Positions 1 through 10,282 of a stretch of 64,000 nt of DNA are shown piece after piece; position 1 is the first letter of the stretch; each line of letters opens with the position of its first letter. The stretch comes from Eremomyces bilateralis CBS 781.70 (taxonomy: Eukaryota > Ascomycota > Dothideomycetes > Eremomycetales > Eremomycetaceae). Below the pieces are notes generated by a model, which did no database searches, was not told the DNA's origin, and saw nothing but the letters and a program-made list of their open reading frames with translations. Made by a program: the position numbers and the translations under genes. The DNA is taken from the NCBI RefSeq assembly GCF_010015585.1, contig NW_022985082.1:124001-188000 (forward strand). The letters run 5' to 3'.

Positions 1-231
1 NNNNNNNNNNNNNNNNNNNNNNNNNNNNNNNNNNNNNNNNNNNNNNNNNNNNNNNNNNNNNNNNNNNNNNNNNNNNNNNNNNNNNNNNNNNNNNNNNNNN
101 NNNNNNNNNNNNNNNNNNNNNNNNNNNNNNNNNNNNNNNNNNNNNNNNNNNNNNNNNNNNNNNNNNNNNNNNNNNNNNNNNNNNNNNNNNNNNNNNNNNN
201 NNNNNNNNNNNNNNNNNNNNNNNNNNNNNNN
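1..231. other. assembly gap (Ns)
   Basis: A run of N bases opens the window. It cuts the transposase gene that lies directly to its right, so the missing bases probably hold the rest of that element. Confidence 0.99.
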
Positions 232-619
232 ATTTGCGGTAGTATTTGGACCCCCGGAGCGCGCGTTTGACGGTCGACTTGGACGGGGTGCCTTGGTCGC
301 ATGTGAGGGACCGCGCCAGCTCGTTGTGCGTGACCTTCGGGTTTTTTTTAATTTGTTGTTGAAGATATCGGAAGTCAGGTTCCGTGATCATCTTGGTACG
401 GTGTCCTTTTGGGAGAGACTTGAATGTTCGTTGCGTACGGAACTTCTCAATTGTATAGTCGATGGTTGAGGGCGAGCATCCGACCTCGCGCGCAATCGCT
501 CGTTTAGACATTAAGCCCGCGTCGACCATTGCAATGATTGCAGATCGCTGTTCTGGCGTAAGATCTGCATCCTTACGCCGATTCCCGCTAATTTCACCCA
601 AAATTGAGCGTTCCATCAT
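232..619 (-). mobile_element. Tc1/mariner DNA transposon, transposase N-terminal part
   Basis: Read on the minus strand, an open frame starts at an ATG at 617-619 and stays open for 129 codons into the gap. It has two helix-turn-helix blocks of the kind that bind terminal inverted repeats in Tc1/mariner transposases: residues about 20-60 with LTPEQRSAIIAMVDAG and REVGCSPSTI, then residues about 75-125 with KVTHNELAR and TPSKSTVKRAL. The DDE catalytic core is not visible because the sequence ends in Ns. No stop or frameshift is seen in the visible part, so the copy may be fairly young. A possible outer end lies near 727, where CTGTGAGGGG on the minus strand follows a TA (728-729); the partner repeat cannot be seen. 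Assignment to the superfamily is firm, to a named family it is not. Confidence 0.8.
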
Positions 620-729
620 TAAAATTGATGAAGATATTGATCATCTAAGATCTAGAGTCGTTTTGACGCGTCTCGTGGTTGTTGGGGCCTGTGCACGATT
701 TGACCGGATTACTCTGACCCCTCACAGTA

Positions 730-1039
730 TAGTGACGCCACCAAATTCATTGCTGCGCTATCCTTGTACGGAGCAATCAATGTATGAATGTATCCAGAAC
801 GGGCGAACGGGCGTTCTCTCACCGCAACGCTTCCAATCGTGCCTGCAGACCAAATAATGTTACCAGGCCTGGAGATTGGTGGTGGTGTCTGCCCTCTCGT
901 AGTGATAAGGAACAGTATAAGTTGAATCTCTTCCATGGGAGCATAGCCTGTGCAGGTAAACACCATTTATACACAATACTTTGTTCCTGCCCCTCGTTGT
1001 CCCCCTTCACAGTATTAACTCCTTCCAGATATAGATGCC
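730..1039. other. spacer between transposon end and P450
   Basis: No convincing gene. A TATAA at 916-920 lies about 120 bp before the P450 start and could be its core promoter. Confidence 0.5.
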
Positions 1040-2797
1040 ATGACTTCATTAAACAGAATGAGGGGACTGAATGACATCTATCAGCTGGGAGACCCCTCCA
1101 GGATCGTACGGATCTTGTCAGCCATAGCATTGCTGGTATGTGCCGCAACCTTATCGAGAACCGTTTCTCGTGGTTTCCAGCTGCTGATAATCGACGGAGT
1201 GCATAGGCAATCCTCTATCCCTTTGCTCTTGCCGTGTATAACTTATATCTTCATCCACTTCGCAAGGTCCCCGGACCCAAACTTGCAGCAGCAACCAAAC
1301 TACCCAAGATATGGCACCTGGCACGCGGCGGGACCCTCCACTGGATCACCCAGGTACACCACGAGTACGGTCCCATTGTGCGTGTCGGTCCAAACGAACT
1401 TAGCTTCATCGATGCGCAGGGCTGGAAAGATATCTACGGTTTCCAGCCAGCAGGCAAGGCTGGGAACGCCAAAGATCCAAAGTTTTACGACTTCGCTTCC
1501 GTGGACGAGACGAACCTCGTCAATGCCAATGATCAAGATCACGCGCGGACGCGCCGTATCTTTTCCAACGCCTTCTCTGACAAGGCGCTGAAGGAGCAGG
1601 AGCCGCTTTTGATGAAGTATGTTGACCTCATGGTGCAAAAGTTACATGAGAAGGTGGAGGCGGAACCAGACGAGAAGGTAAATATGGTGGAGATTCTCAA
1701 TTTTACCACTTTCGATATAATGGGTATGGTCCGCTTCTACCTGCTGTCAACACATCGCTCACCAGCCGAACTCAGGGGATCTTACCTTCGGCGAACCCCT
1801 CTACATGCTCCAAAACTCCAAGTACACCCCTTGGGTCACCACCATATTTAACAGCCTGAAGGCAACAACTATGCTCCAGGCGATATCATTTTTACCCGTA
1901 GTATCTAGCCTCGTCAACCTTCTCTTAGGCCGCTTCATCATCCATGCGCGTAACGTCCACTTCAGATACTCTACCGATCGCGTCGACCGCCGTCTTGTCA
2001 CGCAAACCGACCGCCCCGACATATGGACCCTGGTGCTACGCCAGGTGGGAGAAAAGGCACTGAGTTTGGGTGAGATGCACGCCAATGCTGACTTGTTCAT
2101 GATTGCGGGCACGGAGACGACGGCGACGCTGCTCAGCGGCCTCCTTTACTATCTTCTAATGAATCCAGAGAAGATGAAGAAACTCAAAGACGAGATTCGA
2201 AGCGCCTTTCAGTCGCAGCAGGACATTAGAATGGGTGGTTTGGTTCGGCTCAAGTACCTTCACGCTTGCATTGAAGAAGGCCTCCGCATGTATCCGCCGG
2301 CGCCCACAGGACTTCCAAGATTGACACCACCTGGAGGAACCGCTATTTGCGGCGAATGGGTTCCAGGGAACGTAAGTGCGGACAGAAAGGCATCTTATCA
2401 TTTCTGACCTTCTCCTAGACCACTGTCTACGTGACACCATTCACTGCATTCCGTTCAGCCACCAACTTCCGCAATCCGGGCGATTTTATTCCTGAACGGT
2501 GGATTTCATCCGACTACGATTCGGATAACAAGAGCGTGCTACAGCCGTTCTCTGTTGGCCCGCGCAATTGCATCGGCAAGAAGTATGTTCCATTGGCTGA
2601 TTCCGTCCAACTGGATGCGGTAGTTCTGACTGTTTGATAGCCTTGCCTATCACGAGATACGGCTTCTCCTGGCAACGACGTTGTATCATTTTGATATGAC
2701 TCTCTGCGACGAAAGCATGAACTGGTGTGACCAGAAGGTCTTTGCGCTTTGGGAGAAGCCGCCACTTATGGTAAATCTGGCGTTGGCGGGTCGCTAA
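1040..2797 (+). CDS. cytochrome P450 monooxygenase
   Basis: A complete five-exon P450 of 509 residues: exons 1040-1135, 1207-1723, 1776-2371, 2419-2582 and 2641-2797. The N-terminus has one membrane anchor (residues about 22-42, rich in Leu, Ala and Ile) followed by the proline hinge VPGPKLAA, which indicates anchoring in the endoplasmic reticulum. The I-helix oxygen-activating motif AGTETT, the K-helix E-x-x-R (EGLR), the PERW motif and the haem loop FSVGPRNCIGK with the thiolate Cys near residue 454 are all present, so the enzyme should be active. The exon 4/5 join gives CIGKNLAYHE, a typical fungal P450 sequence. It resembles the broad family that includes isotrichodermin C-15 hydroxylase and benzoate hydroxylases, but the substrate cannot be told. 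No other biosynthetic gene is adjacent. It lies next to a transposon fragment. Confidence 0.93.
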
Positions 2798-3212
2798 GGG
2801 GTAATCATAGCTAACCTTCAGATGATGAAATTTAAATGCATTGAAGCTATTTATGCTACATTGAGTGTGATAATGGGAAAATAGCGGGAATAGCATGCTC
2901 TCTAATTCTTCGCTTCCATACTAATTACTCCGTATACTGTCCATTGTCATACTCGTCAACTCCTTATCTACGATTGCTTCGCTCATAAGACTATCTGGGA
3001 CTTTGGAAATTAGGTAGTAGCTCTGAGTCTTGAGACCATACCTCCAGAGTTCCGAAACCTTTGACGCAGGGTCACAGCAAGCTCCCTAAGCTTCACCGCA
3101 TATGGATTTGCATTGAGTCTACTCATCTCCCCCAGGAGCATCTGATACCTTCACTAATTTCGAGGGACACTGCACCCAGTAACCCTTAGCGAAATCGGCC
3201 ATGTAGCGTTCT
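2798..3212. other. convergent 3' spacer
   Basis: AT-rich 3' flanks of the P450 (plus strand) and the MYND gene (minus strand). No further coding signal seen. Confidence 0.6.
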
Positions 3213-4274
3213 TCACTTCAGGTATTCGCGGAGCATGTCGATCGCACCAGGAGTCTCCGCCCAGGAATTGTAGCTTTGCTGCACAGTAAGGTTCGCGTGC
3301 GCCTTCGATCCAGGCGCGTACATTTCCGGGACTGAAGCCAGTGCTTCACGAGGAGAAAGCATAGCGGGCCAGAAGAACTCGTTCATCTTCGCGATATTTT
3401 GGATGAGGCCCTGAACCTGCCTCTCGAGCTTGATTATCTGCACACTGTGATCTCCACTGGCCATCATTTCCGGGTTTCCGGTCACGATTGAGCTGGTGAC
3501 AAGTTTTCGAACTTCTTCGTTGGCGGTCGGAGGTGCTTTGCCTCCAGCGGAAGCCGTTGCATGATCCAAGGCGCGGAGACTTTGGAGAAGTCGAATTTTC
3601 AGTAGTGTGACCGCCGCAGCGTTTGATATACCGACTCCGAAGTGTGTGTCGAAATAGTCAGCCTCCTCGAACGCGTCAGCGCCCTTCACATCAAGGTAGG
3701 GATTGTCCATGTTTCCCCAATCGTAGGTGCTTGACTGGCCAGTGGTCTGCCACCATTTAACAAAATCGTAGCAGTCCTGGTCACGCCCCAGACGCAGATA
3801 TAGCGACGGCATGTAGTCCCGTACCCCTAAGTTGTCGCCACGACAGAGTTGGAGCATGCCTTCAAGGTGACCCAAAGCAGCTCCTACAGCTGGATAAGTC
3901 TTGACTTGCAAGAACTGCTCTACCAGCGTAAACCGTGCGCGCATGTACGGGCGGGTGGACTGGATTTTCCAGAACTTCCCTTTGTACGTATCGAAGATAT
4001 TGGTGAGCTCTTTGTTATTGCCGTGCCAGTCGAAGCCGTCCTTTTCGAGAGCATTGGGCAGATCGCTCTTGATACGCTCATATGACGTGCGAAATGCCTT
4101 GATAGCTTTGCAACCCGATTTGTGGGCGGGCCAATGGATGGCCTGGTGCTCAGAGCCGCAATAGTGGAGGATCCTACAACCCGAACATAGGGAAAGGTCG
4201 GTCGTGGAACCACACAAGACACATTCTGGCTCGAGGGGAGCACACTCTGCGCTTTCTCCTGGGAGGGAAGACAT
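3213..4274 (-). CDS. MYND-type zinc-finger protein (copy 1)
   Basis: An intronless gene of 353 residues. Residues about 18-55 form a MYND zinc finger with the expected Cys/His order: CVLCGS, CSGCRILHYC, then H-x-x-H and a final Cys in HKSGC. MYND fingers usually mediate protein-protein contacts. The rest of the protein (about 60-353) is mostly helical with no domain I can name; it includes YMPSLYLRLG, DCYDFVKWW and, near the end, SWAETPGAID. These same blocks recur in the gene at 28576-29712, so the two are relatives with the same layout. No SET domain motif is visible, so a methyltransferase role is not supported. The ATG at 4272-4274 is the first in frame and sits directly before the finger. 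Function unknown. Confidence 0.88.
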   Translation of the reverse strand: MSSLPGESAECAPLEPECVLCGSTTDLSLCSGCRILHYCGSEHQAIHWPAHKSGCKAIKAFRTSYERIKSDLPNALEKDGFDWHGNNKELTNIFDTYKGKFWKIQSTRPYMRARFTLVEQFLQVKTYPAVGAALGHLEGMLQLCRGDNLGVRDYMPSLYLRLGRDQDCYDFVKWWQTTGQSSTYDWGNMDNPYLDVKGADAFEEADYFDTHFGVGISNAAAVTLLKIRLLQSLRALDHATASAGGKAPPTANEEVRKLVTSSIVTGNPEMMASGDHSVQIIKLERQVQGLIQNIAKMNEFFWPAMLSPREALASVPEMYAPGSKAHANLTVQQSYNSWAETPGAIDMLREYLK

Positions 4275-5054
4275 TGTGGCAATGAGTTGACTTCTAAGGA
4301 TAAACAGTATGTTAGCAGATTATAATCGACATCCATAGCATGGAAGAAATTGGTTAAACGCCATTCCATCTGTGCTATATTAATAGTAGACAATCATTAC
4401 CTGAGACTTTGCTCCAGGGGAATTCAGTGAAATTTTGAAATCTCTCGACCCTGTAGTAAACGGGACTGCAGAATGGATATCCGATTGAATATTGAAGTTC
4501 AAGAGCAGTCGGTATATTGGAATTGGCGCCGAAATATTCAGTATTAGGTGTTGCTTGGAAAACGGAAAAACAGCTAAATCCCAGCATGCGGCTAAAAGAC
4601 GCGGTGAGCTAGTTGTACTACCAAGAAGCATAACTACTGACTAACTTAGCTAAATCTAGATTAGCTTGACACGATCTGGACGCGGTTGCACGTGCAGAGC
4701 ATATGTCCATCGCCAGTTCGCCACCCACTTTATGAAAGCAGTCTGAAACCATTCCAACCTTTAATCACTATTAAGGGTTCAATAAATGGCTGGCAATGAC
4801 GTGAGACGTCCAAGTGGATTCTAACCGATATATGCACACCCGCTACATAGCCTAGGAGTAATGACCTGGTGTTTATTCGCCCTAAATTTCCCTTCGTTTC
4901 CCAACAGGATGTGGCATATTGGCCAGGTTACTGCTAGCAAGCATGATTGATCCCTAAACTCGTTAAGGAGCGCTGAAGAAGAGTAGCAGACGATGAGGTA
5001 TATCCTACAGTACTATCGGAGAGTACGACCATGTGAAGTCCAGCGAACGATATT
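4275..5054. other. intergenic, no gene seen
   Basis: Short unrelated frames only. This holds the 5' flank of the MYND gene and the approach to the kinase remnant. Confidence 0.5.
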
Positions 5055-5560
5055 TACGTGAAGCACCCCAAACTCGCGAACGATGGTGATACAAAAGGGA
5101 CTGTCGTGCATGCAGCGCTTTCGTTCCATGAAGCCGATATCCTGGAGCTTCTAATAAGAACTCCGCAGCCAAATATCGTTCGATATCACGGCTCCGTTGT
5201 CAAGAAGAATCGCATTCTCGACCTCGGATTGGAACGGGATAGCGAAAGGCTAGCCCAACGGCAGAAAGACAGTACATAAGATATCGGCAAAGATCAGTGC
5301 TTCAGTTCCATCAGTCAGTTGTTCGACAACTTTGATGGTCTAGCACAACGACCTCACTACATCGCATATCATGGTCGACAGAAATGATCTACCTATCATG
5401 GTTGATTTCGGATCTGGTGAGCCATTTGGAAGGAATTCGTCTCAGCAGACAATCTGGGATGGATCGAACGGGAGTATCCCACGTCGGAACAGCAGAGCAT
5501 GACACGTATGCCTCGGAGCAAAATTCAGGGCCGTATAAGTGACAGCTCCGGCGTACCTTC
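5055..5560 (+). pseudogene. degenerate protein kinase-like gene
   Basis: Pieces of a fungal protein kinase-like domain in correct order but in different frames. At about 5058-5210 one frame reads EADILELL, then PNIVRYHG, the usual sequence after the kinase alpha-C helix. At about 5344-5460 another frame reads HNDLTTSHIMVD (the catalytic loop, HRD-like with Asn for Arg) and then IMVDFGSGEPFG (the DFG magnesium loop). A TAG lies directly before the HNDL segment, and no frame joins the two parts. The glycine-rich loop and the C-lobe beyond the activation segment are not recognisable. I read this as a dead copy of one of the expanded kinase-like genes common in Pezizomycotina, not as a spliced gene, since no good intron removes both interruptions. 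Confidence 0.7.
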
Positions 5561-5753
5561 AGATATCGAGAATTAGGGGCTCATATAGAAATATCAAGAA
5601 GTGGTCGGCACATATCCTGTTAAGATCCTGACGGATTGGCAATAGCCATGCTTTTTATCGAAGAAAATAGGATCCTCAGGACCGACCTAGAATTGTGCTT
5701 TTTCATCCAAAAGGAGAGACTCATAAGACGTGATATATAATTTGTTCAGCGAC

Positions 5754-6866
5754 TCATCCCGGTTGCATAATAGCTCTCACATCCCATATTAACACACGCT
5801 CGTCCCATCCACAACTCGCACACCATCCTTCAGCGCCAAACAGACACCAATCGACTCCCGTCACAAACTCCGTATGCCTCCCCATCCTCCCCATCTCTTT
5901 CCCAGGCCCAAGGAACGGCGCGTCAGGTTTTTGCATTCCTTGATCCACCCCCATCGCGCTCCCATCCGTCCACACCCGACAGGTCATGTCATAGCTCGCA
6001 CTGAGCAACACGTCCGACAAATGCGGGCTCCACGATATCTTCCGGACTGCATATTCGTGACCCGGAAGCACGGCGACAGGACCCTGCCCCGGCATGCGGA
6101 TATCGAACGTCCGGATCGTCCGGTCCACGCCGGCCGTCGCGACGACTGTATCTCGGTATTTATTCCAGTCGTGCGTAAGCGCCTCGCTGGGCGGTATCCC
6201 CATCGGAGGCGCGCGACCAGGCATTGCTTTCGGCGGAGCGTGGATCGGGATGGCGGCGGTCAGGTGGTTGGAGGCGGAAGCGGGGGTTCGCAGATCGAAG
6301 AGTCGCAGGCATGAGTCGGAGCTGACGGCGCTGAGGACGGAGGGGTTGTGCGGTGAGAATTGAGCGGAGTAGGTGCAGCTATGGATGGGGAGGGTGAGGA
6401 GCGATGATTGGTGATCTGGGCGCCAGATCTTGACGGTACCGTCCCATGAGGAGGAGAGGAAGGTGTCTTTGTTGATGAGGTTCCAGTCGACGGAGAAGAC
6501 TTCTCGTGCGTGCTCGCTCCAGCTGGCTATGGGGAAGGAATCTAGTGATATGTCGAATAGTTTGATCGAGCCGTCGCCGCCGGCTACGACGATTTGGTTT
6601 TCATGCGCTTCGGACCATGCCGTATCGAAGAGGGAATCCTGTGTGTCGAACCTGAACTGCTCAGCACCTGTCTCGCGGTGGTTTTACACAACCAACTCTC
6701 ACCATTTCTCTGGGGCAGCGCCGTTGGCATTCAAGCCCAGCACATAAAGTCGGCCATTGCCAACCAGGCCAAAGTTTGCCGATGCCGCGACTGCTATGCG
6801 GGAGTCGAAGAATGGCGAATACTTGATGCTGTAGCCATTGAATCCTTGGGTTCGGAATTCAATCAT
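5754..6866 (-). CDS. PEX7: peroxin 7, PTS2 import receptor (WD40)
   Basis: A two-exon gene (6866-6703 and 6651-5754, intron 51 nt) coding 353 residues, the usual length for Pex7. The protein begins MIEFRTQGFNGYSIKYSPFF and the splice gives EKWFDTQDSLFD, both characteristic of fungal Pex7. WD40 repeats follow with typical ends such as GSIKLFD, GTVKIW, RLFDLR, RTIRTFD, CRVW and VLIWDVR, making a six- to seven-bladed propeller. Pex7 binds the N-terminal PTS2 signal of proteins such as thiolase in the cytosol and, with a co-receptor (Pex20 in filamentous fungi), delivers them to the peroxisome membrane. It shares a 415-bp divergent promoter with the AlkB-like gene. The start is the only ATG that gives the conserved N-terminus. 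Confidence 0.95.
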
Positions 6867-7281
6867 TGTGGCTCACGGTTCTCCTGTCAACGGAGAGAAC
6901 TGGTTTATCTACGCTGATCAAGCATACTGTCAATTGGACGACATGTGTAACTGCGGGGAGCTAAACTGTGACGTGGATAGTGTACATTCCGATTTCCAGA
7001 CCAGATCAGATGCCTTCCGATAATGAACCGAGGCATAACATGGACAGAACCAGATCTGATGGATTTTAGACGCCAAGGCTCATTGATACGGCGGACTGTT
7101 AATAGATGTGTAATAGTCCGCCGTAACAGGTCGATCGCACGTGTGTTCGTGTTGTGCTCGTGTTGCGCGCGTATTTCGGTCGGCTTGCTTTTAAACTGAC
7201 CAACAATATCTCATCGAGTCATCTTTTCCGGATTTTTGGAACTGGGACTTTAAAGCTTAAGAATGTTGTCGATCTGGGTCG
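6867..7281. promoter_or_regulatory. shared divergent promoter PEX7 / AlkB-like gene
   Basis: The two start codons point away from each other across 415 bp. The interval holds the hairpin at 7087-7125, a CACGTG E-box at about 7138-7143 and a run of TGTTC/TGTTG/TGTGC-type repeats. Nothing coding is seen. Confidence 0.6.
7087..7125. repeat. long perfect inverted repeat (hairpin) in promoter
   Basis: TACGGCGGACT at 7087-7097 is matched exactly by AGTCCGCCGTA at 7115-7125. Pairing continues inward through one G-T pair and three A-T pairs, giving a stem of 15 with a nine-base loop (7102-7110). Each arm holds CGGCGG or CCGCCG, which resembles the CGG triplets bound by Zn2Cys6 regulators. It could be an operator, a cruciform, or the relic of a very small transposon. 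Confidence 0.75.
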
Positions 7282-8690
7282 ATGAAGAAGTGGTTGCCCT
7301 TTATGGAGCACTTCATATTAAGGAAACGCCGAAGAACAAGTCCGATCCAATATGAAAACAAAACTACGGAAGAAGAAGAGAGTACAGATTTCAAGCTCGC
7401 CATCCTCTGCTCTCAATATCCGGAACTTGATGAATCTGCGTTATTGGAAACCTTACTGGCTTGTGAAGGGTCTGTGGAAGCGGCATCTGAAGCTCTAGAG
7501 CACGGGGATACGTTTCGATCGCCTAAGAAAAGAGACGGGAGCAGGGCTATACAATCTTCATTGTCGTCTTTTGGAATGCAAACCACCTCTGCTGGCCTAT
7601 CTGCGACCCATGCTAAGAAGAAGCTAACTAGAAAGGGTCGTACACTCCATCTGTACGCTCCAGCAGACATTGAAGCTCATACGCCGTGCTCCATCATCCA
7701 TAACTTTTTGCCAACTGAGGAGGCAGACGCCCTTCTAAAAGAGTTGCTCCAGGAGGCAGTTTCTTATCAGTCCGAGGTCTTCAAGCTTTTCGACAACGTC
7801 GTTCAATCTCCCCATACCAATTGCTTTTACGTCGACTCGTTGGAAGAAGCTCAACGCCAGAAGACAGAGTACACCTACAACGGCAGTCGAGTCAAAGATG
7901 TTCGAGAAATTACACCTGAAATGCGCAAAGTCAGAGCCAAAGTACAAAAAGCTGTCAATACCGAGATCGAGCGCCGTGTCCGCGACTATTACCCGGAAGG
8001 AAAGAAGCTGAAGTACCAGTCTCCTCATCCGTGGGAACCCAATGCAGCTTTTGTCAACTGCTATGACGGTCCTCATCAGAGCGTGGGGTATCATGCTGAT
8101 CAGCTTACCTACTTGGGCCCTAGGGCAGTAATCGGAAGTTTAAGCCTTGGTGTCGCACGCGAATTCCGAGTCCGGCGTGTGCTTGCAAAGGACGACGAAT
8201 CTGAGTCGGACAATAAGACCTCCAAACCCAACGAAAAACGCGCTGATGCCGAGGGTCAAATTGCCATTCATCTTCCTCACAATTCTCTACTAGTGATGCA
8301 CGCCGAAATGCAAGAGGAATGGAAACATTCGATCGCGCCAGCACAAGCGATTGATCCCCATCCACTGGCACAGAACAAGCGGATCAACGTCACTTACCGA
8401 CACTACAAGAACTTCCTACATCCTAAATATACACCTCTATGCAAATGCGGCGTGTCATGCATTTTGAGGTGTGCGATGAAGAAACCGGAGCATCGCGGTC
8501 GATACATGTGGATGTGCCATACCAATTATGCGCCAGGAAAGGAAGGGTATGTATGATTTGAACCAATATGAGTTGTCTATTGACATTGCATAGCTGCTCT
8601 TATTTCAAATGGGCCGAATTCAACGATGATGGAGAACCGGAGTGGGCCACTTCTGTTAACAGAGAGCAATCTAGCCCTAAAGAACAATGA
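7282..8690 (+). CDS. CUE-AlkB-GRF DNA alkylation-repair dioxygenase
   Basis: Two exons (7282-8546 and 8594-8690, intron 47 nt) code 453 residues. Residues about 36-75 look like a CUE ubiquitin-binding domain (ILCSQYPELDESAL, then VEAASEAL). Residues 91-98 (QSSLSSFG) resemble a PCNA-interacting PIP box. The AlkB-type 2OG-Fe(II) domain spans about 130-380, with iron ligands H271 and D273 (GYHADQ) and H349 (EWKHS), and the 2OG-binding arginine in RINVTYRHY. The C-terminus (about 391-436) is a GRF zinc finger, CKCG, C, GRYMWMC, completed by CSYFKWAEF that appears only after splicing. AlkB homologues of the ALKBH2/3 group oxidatively remove methyl groups from 1-methyladenine and 3-methylcytosine in DNA. 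The GRF finger should bind single-stranded DNA. The domain order is known in fungi; substrate choice here is inference. Confidence 0.93.
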
Positions 8691-10282
8691 GAAGGGGCAC
8701 GATCCGTGTGTTGTCCTCGGCTAGCAATCTGTTCCGCTGATCGAGCAACCTATTGTTACCAATATCGAATGCTATAGCGGCATGTGCAAAAAGGTTTGCT
8801 GAAACCGAGAAAGCGTTCCTGATCCAATTGGGCATTGCGTTATCCTCATCCTTTTTCAATGGGCTCACTGCGCAAATATATCGAAATTGATGAATCCGGT
8901 GTTCACACGCCGCCACAGTACCAGCCTCAGTTCATGATCCGTGGTCCAAATTTGTTCATCGAATCTCTCGGCATCTATAATATATCTAACAATATAGTTG
9001 AGTTGCTCGAACGCGTGGACAATAACCAGGTCATATACCCAAGCCATAGCGTTTTCCCACCTTTTGGCAGTACGATGTACGATGGAATTGTGCGTGCCGG
9101 CACCCGAAAAGCTTGACAATAACTTTGTAGGACTGGTTTCTGTGTTTATGAAATTCCAAACGCCGCCCCTGTTGGATTTGGTTCTCCATATGCGAAGACA
9201 GCCCCTTTGCCGATCTAGTCCTCCTCTGACTATTTTTATTGATTTCACTTTCAACTCTTTTTCAAGGTGATATCGCAGTTATTAAACTTGCTCACACGTC
9301 AACTATTATCTGTCACTGAGTACTTTACCCCACAGTCTTTATCGGGACGATTCTAATCTTGCGCATGAAGATGCTGCTACAGGACATTGCCGTCATTCCC
9401 CGGGATGAACTACGTCCTTCAGTGTGATTCTTTTTTGAGACATCTTCGGACCTTGTTAACTCAGGCTTATGGTGGGGTTGTTACACTCCTGTTACATGCA
9501 AAATGGTGTCCTGGGACCCCTGTTGAGGTTTGTTTTAAGTTTATATGAGCCGCGACCTATCAACTCAATCAACCCGGGAAATGCACAGACCCCATCATAT
9601 ATTGTTTCTTCGTCTAAATGATATCTATATTGATTTCTTTCTATTGTAATTGCAAAGGCTTAGCAAAACTAACATTGAGCAAATTTTGCCTCATATGGTT
9701 CATAGGACCCTCCTTCAAGCTTTGAGCCTAGTCTTCCGATTGAACGATGGCTTCCTAAGCAAAGCTTCTTTTATACAAGGCTTCCAATCTCGGCACATAC
9801 TGGCCAATTGCGATTATGCCACGACTTCATGTACCGACGGATGGGAGGCGTCAGTTCTCTCGTTCCTTGCATTGCACACGATCTTTACCCCAGACGATGG
9901 ATGATTCCTGGGTCTTAACTGGATCTTGACTTGGCATCCCGATTGTGCAAGTAATCTCGCACCCTGCTGTCGACTGTCGTACTCGGACAGCCGTACCGTC
10001 CACTAACCAAGTGCTACCCCATCTATCGCAGGGAGTTTGGTATTATAGTGTTAGTACGGGATGTTACATCCATCGTGGCAATGCCTGGCCTGAATGTCGA
10101 TCATCCGTCACTGATATAATAACCCAATTCCCAATGGCTCCTTGGATCCCACTGATTCTTCCATTGTCTAGCTCCCTTCCACTCTTTCAAGGGTAATTTA
10201 GTTTTGATACGCCCTGGAGCTTTAACCAGTCACTCACTACATTCCTTTCTAATTCTCTTGCGTGGCCGTATTCTACTTCATC
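8691..10282. other. 1.6-kb intergenic region
   Basis: No recognisable gene. An ATG-started frame of 85 codons (8859-9116, plus strand) overlaps an open minus frame (8865-9254). Neither resembles a known protein and I do not call either. The last few hundred bases are the promoter side of the FAD oxidase gene. Confidence 0.5.

Noticed and set aside
8859-9116. An 85-codon ATG frame (MGSLRKYIEIDESG) in the AlkB-oxidase spacer
   Set aside because: Looks mildly protein-like but has no relatives I know, and the opposite strand is equally open.
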